DNA from: Arcticibacter sp.
GTDB lineage: Bacteria > Bacteroidota > Bacteroidia > 2-12-FULL-35-15
NCBI GenBank assembly: GCA_021155045.1
Contig: JAJNQB010000017.1
Coordinates: 186,001 to 250,000 of the forward strand
Length of the DNA stretch: 64,000 nucleotides
Reading direction: 5' to 3'
In this document: positions 57,779 through 64,000 of the stretch, piece by piece
Layout: each line of letters begins with the position of its first letter
How positions within the stretch are numbered: position 1 is the first letter of the stretch
Notes under the pieces: model-generated
Seen by the model: only the letters and a program-made list of their open reading frames with translations
Database searches by the model: none
What the model was told of the DNA's origin: nothing
Translations under genes and position numbers: made by a program

Positions 57779-60280
57779 TTAAAATAACGAAAGTTGATTA
57801 GAGTTGTCAGAAGGTTTCTCTTGCTTTAATTTTATTACAATGCCTTTCTTTTTGTATTCAACAGTGAATACTTGATTTCCAAGAGAGATTTCCTGAATCA
57901 GTTTTTTTTCAGTGCCATGTAAATTTACAGGTTGAACATAAGGAATATTAATATTATTCTCAACTACTTGTATCAAGTTTGCCTTCTGGGGAAGTTTGTA
58001 TGGCTTATTTCCCTCGCTTAGGTTTTCTTCAAAACCTAAGTCAAGGGTTGGCTGTTCGTGCTGAGGAATGACCTTTATTAATGCTTCCTCCGATGTCTCT
58101 AACAAAAAAGTCCCCTTCTCAAAGCCACCTTTCTTTTCTGATTTTTTATCCGCAATTACGATGAGTTCTTCAATATTAATCCCGAATATCTTACAAGTGC
58201 TCCTTATAACTTCATACATGTCGGCTAATTCTTCAATTGTATTATCCTCATCTTCCTCCCAATAAAATTCATATGATTCTTCAATTGCCTTTTCCTTCAA
58301 GAATTTGAGAAGTTCTTTAGCATCTAATTGAAATGCTTTTGCAGTTTCTCCTTTTAATTCAATGTTAATCGGAATGTGGTCTCTCACTAGTTTATAAAAT
58401 TTTTGCCGTTTATATTTCGGGTCAAATGGTTCTATACACTTAACCCTTGCACCACACTTTCTAAGAATATAGTAAGTGTGCGACAATATGCTGCCATCTA
58501 ATTCAACTGAAATATTTTTTTTCTTGCAATAATTCCCAATACTTTCAATGAAGTGTTTCTCTCTTAAAATATCTGGGGTTAGTTTTAATTTAATTGAGAA
58601 TTTACCTTTTAATTTCCCCGATGAAATTTTTGTTTTAAGAAGTTCAAAATCATCTAAACCAGTAACTATTTCTCTGACACCTGAAAAAATAACATCAGTA
58701 AACTTCTCACTTGAATCAGGAATTTCTTCTGTAGTGTAGAACCAAGGCAACAGTGAAGGGTAGCCAGTGTTTGCATCTACATCAACAAAATACATTACTG
58801 TTACCGGCTTGTTTAAATAATCGGCAATAACTGTTGTAAAATTAGAAATGTTTTTTATTTGTGAAGCCCCTAAAGATTCTGCCCAATCCCAATTTGTGCC
58901 ACTCTTTTTTGAAAACCATTTTCCATTTTTATCAACATCTAAATACTCTGTTTTACATCTAATTCTTTTTTTTGTAACTGCATTGGTCAAGTTAAGTTCA
59001 AAAGAGTCGTGTGGGTGATAATATAACCCATCAACTATTCCCCATGTAGAATCAATACGAACTCTTGGAATCCCGGGTTTTGCAAATGCAAGTGCACAGG
59101 ACTTTGAAATAATAAATCTGTGAATTAGAAAACAGAAATCATTTGCATTCACTCCGCGCTCCGAAAATGTTTTTGAATGATGCATTAAAAATTTATACGC
59201 ATCATCAAGTGTAAAAATTGTTTCAGTCCTTGGAAGAAGAACACCACCATAAGCATCTGATTTGGCAATATCCATTCTTATCACAATTGGATATTGCAAC
59301 AACTCTTTCAGGTCTTCCGTTAGTTTTTCATTTCTCTTTTGCTGAATTAGCTCTGTGATTAGTTTTAAATCTTCTAAAGCATAAACTTCGCCTTGGGGAA
59401 ACTTGCAAGCACTAAAAGTTTCAACACATTCCATTTTTCTCCACCGCTTTTCAATAACTCGGAAATTATGTAATACCCTTGGGCTAAAAGAACCAATAAG
59501 TTTTTTGCTCCGAATCCAACTTGAACCAGGGGATGTTCCTTTTGAAGTATTTTCTTCAATGTCTTTTTGAACAACCCAAAATCTTGCACCGTCCCAAACC
59601 CATTCATAGTGGGATCTGTTTTCATCAGATTTGCTATGTGCAGCCAAAACTTTTAACTGGTCGATGAGGTCTGTCTTTGTTGAGCATCTAAAATTTATTG
59701 GAGTGCTTTGAGGATTAATCGGGGCAATGTCAAACTTAATGCTGTCGGAAAACTCTCCTTTATCATTAACTATTTCAAGCAACCAGTCAGTTTTGTTTCT
59801 ACTAACTCTCCTTTCATTTGAAAGGTGTCCTAAGAACTTGGGCTGAATCAGTTGTTGAATAATAAGAGCAAACTCATTTCCTTTTGATACAGAAACATTG
59901 GACTTGTTTTTCTCTAACGCTAACTCAATTGCATTTTTTAAATCTTCCTTTTGAACTGCACTTTCAATACTTTCATAAAAACCCCTCTCCTCAAACCCTT
60001 CAATTTTTGCACTGGAACGAACAATGAATTTTGTTACGCCTAACTTATCAAAGTCATCCGTAATTTTTTTTACAATTTCTGATAGTATTTTTTGGGCACT
60101 TGATTTATCTCTCAAATACTCTCCGAAAAACTCAAATGAAATAATTACAAACGGGGGAGTGGTTTCTTTGCTGCAAGTCAAAAGTCCTCTACCTTTCTCA
60201 CCAACTAATTCTTTTAATTTCTCGTTTTGAATTGTTGGTGGAAAGTGTTCACTAAATAGAAGAATTTCATTCGTGAGCAT
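57779..60280 (-). CDS. PEP-synthase-like ATP-grasp / phosphohistidine-like / MazG fusion
   Basis: An 833-residue protein with an unusual layout. Residues about 15-210 match the ATP-grasp (PPDK_N) domain of PEP synthase and rifampin phosphotransferase: GEKGRGLLTC near 28-37, FIVRSSAKIEGFEERGFYES near 105-124. Residues about 210-570 are not recognised. GSILSHTYYILRKCGARVKC near 596-615 resembles the phosphohistidine domain of PEP-utilising enzymes, with His601 the likely swinging His. About 625-725 is a MazG-like NTP pyrophosphohydrolase (YKLVRDHIP, EESYEF, EELADMYEV, EKKGGFEKGTF). The C-terminus is QLSLF, like the QL[SD]LF sliding-clamp-binding motif. Last gene of a three-gene operon, 16 bases after the membrane-protein gene. 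No named family with this combination is known to me; a defence role is inferred. Confidence 0.75.
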   Translation of the reverse strand: MLTNEILLFSEHFPPTIQNEKLKELVGEKGRGLLTCSKETTPPFVIISFEFFGEYLRDKSSAQKILSEIVKKITDDFDKLGVTKFIVRSSAKIEGFEERGFYESIESAVQKEDLKNAIELALEKNKSNVSVSKGNEFALIIQQLIQPKFLGHLSNERRVSRNKTDWLLEIVNDKGEFSDSIKFDIAPINPQSTPINFRCSTKTDLIDQLKVLAAHSKSDENRSHYEWVWDGARFWVVQKDIEENTSKGTSPGSSWIRSKKLIGSFSPRVLHNFRVIEKRWRKMECVETFSACKFPQGEVYALEDLKLITELIQQKRNEKLTEDLKELLQYPIVIRMDIAKSDAYGGVLLPRTETIFTLDDAYKFLMHHSKTFSERGVNANDFCFLIHRFIISKSCALAFAKPGIPRVRIDSTWGIVDGLYYHPHDSFELNLTNAVTKKRIRCKTEYLDVDKNGKWFSKKSGTNWDWAESLGASQIKNISNFTTVIADYLNKPVTVMYFVDVDANTGYPSLLPWFYTTEEIPDSSEKFTDVIFSGVREIVTGLDDFELLKTKISSGKLKGKFSIKLKLTPDILREKHFIESIGNYCKKKNISVELDGSILSHTYYILRKCGARVKCIEPFDPKYKRQKFYKLVRDHIPINIELKGETAKAFQLDAKELLKFLKEKAIEESYEFYWEEDEDNTIEELADMYEVIRSTCKIFGINIEELIVIADKKSEKKGGFEKGTFLLETSEEALIKVIPQHEQPTLDLGFEENLSEGNKPYKLPQKANLIQVVENNINIPYVQPVNLHGTEKKLIQEISLGNQVFTVEYKKKGIVIKLKQEKPSDNSNQLSLF

Positions 60281-60296
60281 TAATTAGATTGATAAA

Positions 60297-60878
60297 TTAT
60301 TTTTTTTGTCCCATACTGCTTCCGAAAAAAACTTGTGCAAGTTCCGTCAGCTTTCCAATGGCATTATCAGAAAAATATCCTACAAGGAACCCAATACCAA
60401 AACACTTGTGAATTGTCAAACTTTTTGGTGAAGCAATGTTTAGCATTTCTGAATTCATTAAAACAATAAAGACAAGGGCTAATGCTGCTGATAAATGTGG
60501 AGTCAATATTCGCCACATTTGCCTGTCAATATTCCAATTATATTTTGCAACACTATGATAAAGCCATTTAGCAGAAAACATTGTTCCTCCTAATGTCCCG
60601 CCTGCCCAAGCGAATAAATATTTTTTAAGGTTGGTGCTATTAAAATTTATTTGTGATTCAAACAAACTAAGCAACAGCATTATTAAAACAGGTAAGATAA
60701 CGCTACAGCCAAAAACAATTATTAAATAATTTCTTTCCCAACAAATCGCTTTTTTTGCCACATCGTCACTGTATCGGCTTTGCCAATGTCCGGGCTTCCT
60801 TCCGTCAGTTAAATCATAGGGAGCAAAACCTGCTGTAGAATCACTTGGTTTTTTCAGTTCTTCATCTGGTTGGCTCAT
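60297..60878 (-). CDS. Four-helix membrane protein in the MazG-fusion operon
   Basis: Start at the ATG at 60876-60878; the frame extends two codons further to a TTG. The 193-residue protein has a polar N-terminal part of about 50 residues (with LTDGRKPGHWQSRYSDD) and four hydrophobic segments (about 52-73, 86-108, 122-143, 158-180). No family recognised. The end GFLVGYFSDNAIGKLTELAQ resembles small channel- or pore-like membrane proteins of unknown function that recur in bacterial operons. It overlaps the HIT-like gene upstream by 17 bases and lies 16 bases before the large fusion gene, so the three are one operon. Confidence 0.7.
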   Translation of the reverse strand: MSQPDEELKKPSDSTAGFAPYDLTDGRKPGHWQSRYSDDVAKKAICWERNYLIIVFGCSVILPVLIMLLLSLFESQINFNSTNLKKYLFAWAGGTLGGTMFSAKWLYHSVAKYNWNIDRQMWRILTPHLSAALALVFIVLMNSEMLNIASPKSLTIHKCFGIGFLVGYFSDNAIGKLTELAQVFFGSSMGQKK

Positions 60879-61518
60879 ATTCAAGTTCGGTTAGTTTGAT
60901 TGATGATTGATATTTCTTGAATCTGCTGATGGTCTTGGAAATATTTTCAATTTCATGAAATTGCTTCCAGTCAAATTTGTCAGGCACATTAAGAAAATGT
61001 GCAATTACTTTTCTGAAGAGTTGACTTGGAATTTTTTCATTTTGAGTAACTAATGAGTTTCCTAAATGGTCGGTCAAGAAAAGATATTCAACACCTTTTT
61101 CCGAAGTATTGATTGCGGTTTTCAAACCTGAAACTTTTTTCCACTCATACTTAATGTTTTGAAATTCTTCCAACCCATGAAGTAAGTCAAAGTTAATAGG
61201 CACAAGATGTAAATGAGCAAAGTCAACTCCACAGCCAACTGTGCTTTTGGGCTGAACTGCTCCATGCTCAAACATTGTTACAAATCCAAATTCCTTTACC
61301 ATTACTTCGCTTACTGATTGAGAAATTTCTTCCAATTCGATTAAGAGAGTATTGTTATCAATACACTGTAGCGACAAATATTCTTGCTTAGGGACAATCA
61401 AAAGCCATCCTTCTACCAATGCACCAAGAGTAGGGATAACAATAAAGTTTTCACTTTCAAAAAGAATTTCGTTGTAAAATTCTTTGCTGTGATATTTTCT
61501 GAAATTTTCTACTTCCAT
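60862..61518 (-). CDS. HIT-like nucleotide hydrolase/transferase
   Basis: A 218-residue protein. Residues about 18-112 resemble the HIT superfamily: WLLIVPKQEYLS near 38-49, EHGAV near 84-88, and FAHLHLVP near 100-107, where His102 and His104 match the HxH of the catalytic HxHxH motif. The first His of the triad is replaced by Phe100, so hydrolysis or adenylyl transfer may be altered. The C-terminal 100 residues form a helical domain with no match. HIT proteins act on nucleotides (ApnA, AMP-lysine, nucleoside phosphoramidates). First gene of the three-gene operon (17-base overlap with the next). Confidence 0.7.
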   Translation of the reverse strand: MEVENFRKYHSKEFYNEILFESENFIVIPTLGALVEGWLLIVPKQEYLSLQCIDNNTLLIELEEISQSVSEVMVKEFGFVTMFEHGAVQPKSTVGCGVDFAHLHLVPINFDLLHGLEEFQNIKYEWKKVSGLKTAINTSEKGVEYLFLTDHLGNSLVTQNEKIPSQLFRKVIAHFLNVPDKFDWKQFHEIENISKTISRFKKYQSSIKLTELEYEPTR

Positions 61519-61850
61519 ATTATGACTTTTTTACAAAGTTAATAAAATAAAACACCAATTTTTGCTACGATATTAGGAATCGTCAAGGCGTTGTAAAATT
61601 TGGCTCTTTGACTTTTGCCCTTTTGTGTGGCTTGTGCAATTGCGGGCAATAGGCAATGTGCCAAATGAGCGTCAGCCGTAAAATTAAAAAACAAAAAATG
61701 CGGGCAGGCAAAAAATAAAACTTCTTTGTGTCGGCTTGTGAGTTCGGTCGTCCCGTTTACAAGTCGGTCAGTCCACCGTGCTTTTGTCTTACGATATGTT
61801 TCTGTTTGCACTGTCATTGTCTTGTTGCACTGTCTTTTTAGCATTGGCGG
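61519..61850. other. Non-coding stretch, more GC-rich than the neighbours
   Basis: About 330 bases between the HIT-like gene and the right direct repeat. Translated frames here look like noise (a 101-codon minus-strand frame is Arg/Ala/His-rich without a family), and no RNA gene is seen. The base composition differs from flanking genes. It may contain the promoter of the operon upstream of 61518, but no clear TTG/TAnnTTTG pair was found. Confidence 0.4.
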
Positions 61851-61940
61851 TAATGTCTAGCTAAACGCAGTTTTAATTGCGTTTCAGCGCACGTTATTTT
61901 GTATAAGTAAAGTTAGTTGAAAAAAAACAAAAGACAAATT
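61851..61940 (+). repeat. Direct repeat, right copy (bracketing the accessory block)
   Basis: TAATGTCTAGCTAAACGCAG start, the same orientation as the left copy at 54428. The internal hairpin AAACGC/GCGTTT is perfect here (a G-T pair in the left copy). It ends 18 bases before the hemN stop codon (which lies at 61959-61961). Confidence 0.8.
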
Positions 61941-61958
61941 ATTGCGGTTAAACACTTA

Positions 61959-63314
61959 TTATACAATCGAACTAAAAATTTGTGATTGAGGAATATTTTT
62001 CCAAAGGCGTGCATCAAAAGCCATACATACATTACGTACAAATGGGCGAGCAGATTTTTTAATTTTTAAATGAAATGGTTGTAGTTCAATAAGCTTGTCG
62101 TTTTCCATTTCTGATAATCGTTCAATTGCATTGTAAACAGCTTCACATTGTTCTTCTTTTTGTTCCCAAGATGTTTCTAGTTTGCACATGAGGTTTAATA
62201 TATGCTTGCGAATAATTAAATCTTCTTGGGTAAGTATATGTCCTTTAAAAATTGGAAATTCATTTTTGTTAATTAGTTCGTAATATTCTTCTACTTTTTT
62301 TACATTTTGTGCATAGGCATACCATGTATCACTTATGGAAGAAACGCCCAATCCAATCATAAGCTTAGAATAAGAATGGGTATAACCCATAAAATTTCTA
62401 TGCAATTTTTTTTGTTCTGCCGATTTGTAAAGTGAATCTGTATCGAGCGAAAAATGGTCCATTCCAATTTCAATATATCCGCTTTCAGAAAATTTTTCTT
62501 TCCCTATTTCATACAACGCTCTTTTTTCTTCATCAATTGGCAAATCAGCTTCTGTAAATTTTCTTTGACCTGGTTTTATCCAAGGCACATGAGCATAACT
62601 ATAAAAAGCAATACGGTCGGGTTTCAATAAATTTACTTTGTTAATGGTATCAATTACACTTTTTCTTGTTTGTAAAGGCAATCCGTATATCAAATCAAAG
62701 TTTATGGATTCATACCCAATTTTTCGGGCTTCATTTACTACTTTTTCTACTTTTTCAAACGGCTGAATCCGATTTACAATTTCTTGTACTTTATAATCAA
62801 AATCTTGAATTCCTAAACTCAATCGTGTAAAACCTACTTCATTCAATGCTTTTAAATGTTGAGTTGTTGTATTATTCGGGTGAGCTTCAAAACTAAATTC
62901 AGCATCAGAGCAAACAACAGTATTTTCAAGGATTCCACCAATAAGTTTTTTTAAATTTTCGGCTGAAAAAAAAGTAGGCGTTCCTCCTCCTAAATGAATT
63001 TCTTTGATGCGTGGAGTATCACCAAATAGCTTTAAATACATTTTCCATTCTTTGAGTAGGGCATCAATATATGGCGTTTCCACAGCATGATTAACTGTAA
63101 TGCGTGTGTTGCAGCCACAATAAGTACAAAGGCTTTCACAAAACGGTAAATGAATATACAATGCTATGCCATCACTTGCATTGGTTTCGTCAAACGATTT
63201 TTTTACATTTGTTATCCATCGCCCAATAGTAGGAGCTGTTGCATCCCAGTATGGTACAGTCGGATAGCTGGTGTATCTTGGACCGGCAACATTGTATTTT
63301 TTTATTAAGTTCAT
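61959..63314 (-). CDS. hemN: Oxygen-independent coproporphyrinogen III oxidase
   Basis: A 451-residue radical SAM enzyme that makes protoporphyrinogen IX in the anaerobic haem pathway. PRYTSYPT near residues 12-19 is the HemN start, CESLCTYC near 59-66 is the CxxxCxxC iron-sulfur motif (Cys59, Cys63, Cys66), and HLGGGTPTF near 107-115 is the SAM-binding segment. The C-terminal HemN domain is complete. Length matches HemN rather than HemW. It reads away from the accessory block; 149 bases separate it from queD on the same strand. Confidence 0.95.
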   Translation of the reverse strand: MNLIKKYNVAGPRYTSYPTVPYWDATAPTIGRWITNVKKSFDETNASDGIALYIHLPFCESLCTYCGCNTRITVNHAVETPYIDALLKEWKMYLKLFGDTPRIKEIHLGGGTPTFFSAENLKKLIGGILENTVVCSDAEFSFEAHPNNTTTQHLKALNEVGFTRLSLGIQDFDYKVQEIVNRIQPFEKVEKVVNEARKIGYESINFDLIYGLPLQTRKSVIDTINKVNLLKPDRIAFYSYAHVPWIKPGQRKFTEADLPIDEEKRALYEIGKEKFSESGYIEIGMDHFSLDTDSLYKSAEQKKLHRNFMGYTHSYSKLMIGLGVSSISDTWYAYAQNVKKVEEYYELINKNEFPIFKGHILTQEDLIIRKHILNLMCKLETSWEQKEEQCEAVYNAIERLSEMENDKLIELQPFHLKIKKSARPFVRNVCMAFDARLWKNIPQSQIFSSIV

Positions 63315-63328
63315 GACCTCTTTTCCAG

Positions 63329-63460
63329 CCTCTCTCTAATGGAGAGAGGGAATTATTAATATTTATATTCTGACCTCAGCCCCATCCCTTTTCCGAAGGA
63401 GATGGGTGCGTTTTCAATGTTTATTCTCTCCTCAACCCATCATCACCGAATAGGGGAGAG
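63329..63460. repeat. Cluster of three hairpins between queD and hemN
   Basis: CCTCTCTC / GAGAGAGG (63329-63349), CCCATC-CCTT / AAGG-GATGGG (63381-63406), and CTCTCC / GGAGAG (63426-63460), each closing a short loop. They resemble the purine/pyrimidine-rich intergenic repeats (the CTCAGCCCCATCCC type) common in Bacteroidota. No T run, so a terminator role is uncertain. Confidence 0.6.
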
Positions 63461-63463
63461 GCG

Positions 63464-63907
63464 CTAATTGTCCTCCGCATACCATTCGGCATAAGAACTT
63501 GGTGTTTCCTGCAAGTATAAATGGTGTAATTGAACAGATGCAGAAAGATGGGGTTTAATTTTATTGGCAATATCTATCAACATATTTTCGCAAGTAGGCT
63601 GATAGTTTACCAAAACTAATTTTTCGAACAATATATTTTTATTTGCCAAATCTTTGTGTGGCGAATTAGCATTTAAAATAGTAGCATGATCCAACCCATC
63701 AACTATTGGTTTTACGATTGCTTTTAAATCGGTAAAGTCCATTATCATTCCTTGCTTTGGATTAGAAGAGTCGTTTATTGGTTTCCCTTTTATTGTTACT
63801 GAAAGCAAGTAAGAATGCCCATGAATATTCTTGCATGCACCATCATATCCATAAAGAGCATGTGCCATTTCAAAATTGAATTTTTTAGTGATTCGTATGT
63901 TGTCCAT
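63464..63907 (-). CDS. queD: 6-carboxy-5,6,7,8-tetrahydropterin synthase
   Basis: Start at the ATG at 63905-63907 (MDNIRITKKFNFEMAHAL); an upstream TTG would add an unsupported N-terminus. The 147-residue enzyme has the zinc ligands of the 6-PTPS/QueD family: His in FEMAHAL near residue 15 and the HGHSYLLSV pair near 29-37, the catalytic Cys in GACKNIHGH near 26, and MIMDFTDLKAIVK with GLDHATIL near 64-90. It makes the queuosine precursor 6-carboxytetrahydropterin from dihydroneopterin triphosphate. QueC/QueE are not in the window. Its 5' end is near the window edge. Confidence 0.92.
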   Translation of the reverse strand: MDNIRITKKFNFEMAHALYGYDGACKNIHGHSYLLSVTIKGKPINDSSNPKQGMIMDFTDLKAIVKPIVDGLDHATILNANSPHKDLANKNILFEKLVLVNYQPTCENMLIDIANKIKPHLSASVQLHHLYLQETPSSYAEWYAEDN

Positions 63908-64000
63908 TAAATCAGGTTTTATCAAAAATCCATCAATCACGACATTTATCAAGACACAAAACGTACGACTGAGAGTACAAAATTAGAGAAAATGTTCGAC

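Noticed and set aside
61539..61844. 101-codon minus-strand frame in the gap beside the right repeat
   Set aside because: Composition (His, Arg, Thr, Cys) is unlike genes of this window, no family or motif is seen, and the DNA lies between genes in a non-coding, more GC-rich stretch.

Overview
The window is AT-rich chromosomal DNA from a member of the Bacteroidota, probably a Flavobacteriia or Sphingobacteriia relative. The evidence is several secreted proteins with type IX secretion (T9SS) C-terminal sorting domains (type A and type B), SprB-type repeats, Bacteroidota promoters of the form TTG, about 20 bases, TAnnTTTG, ribosomal protein bTHX, lineage-typical small families (DUF2795, DUF1653, DUF1761, PepSY-like), and scarce Shine-Dalgarno signals. 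No species can be named from the sequence alone.

Layout. 1-6.4 kb: the start of a SprB-repeat protein, CvpA, small unknowns, a cobalamin adenosyltransferase, an orphan LolD/MacB-type ATPase and a methyltransferase. 6.5-13.1 kb: a giant type-B T9SS cargo gene, tRNA-Val, then rplU-rpmA-serS. 13.2-20.9 kb: a MORN-like protein, an M15 peptidase, an ABC ATPase followed by a permease/M1-aminopeptidase fusion, a DinB-like protein, bTHX, DUF1653 and a metallo-hydrolase. 21-34 kb: an outer-membrane propeller/barrel protein, a TSUP permease, an M20 amidohydrolase, a hotdog thioesterase, BipA/TypA, a lipoprotein, a dipeptide epimerase, a 43-residue Lys/Ala-only histone H1-like protein and an RsmB-type methyltransferase. 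34-40 kb: two adjacent paralogous type-A T9SS proteins. 40-53.8 kb: plsC-gatC, trpS, a papain-like peptidase, tRNA-Arg, a hemerythrin/universal-stress-protein operon behind a Crp/Fnr-like palindrome, trmB with an alkyltransferase-like gene, a TPR-SpoIIE phosphatase and a CotH protein.

53.8-61.95 kb looks accessory. About 7.4 kb is bracketed by two direct repeats of about 90 bp (54428 and 61851). Inside are a frameshifted gene remnant, a tripartite HipBST-type toxin-antitoxin locus with two TATAC-N7-GTATA operators over its promoter and start codon, a secreted unknown, and a three-gene minus-strand operon: a HIT-like protein, a four-helix membrane protein, and an 833-residue fusion of a PEP-synthase-like ATP-grasp, a phosphohistidine-like segment and a MazG-like pyrophosphohydrolase that ends in a sliding-clamp-binding-like QLSLF. 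This operon is my best candidate for an undescribed system, possibly nucleotide-based defence. That role is inference. The window closes with hemN and queD.

Dispersed non-coding repeats (a 25-bp motif in three copies, a 111-bp element in two copies, a 39-bp element in two copies) lie at gene ends across the window. I found no insertion sequence, transposase, rRNA or CRISPR array.
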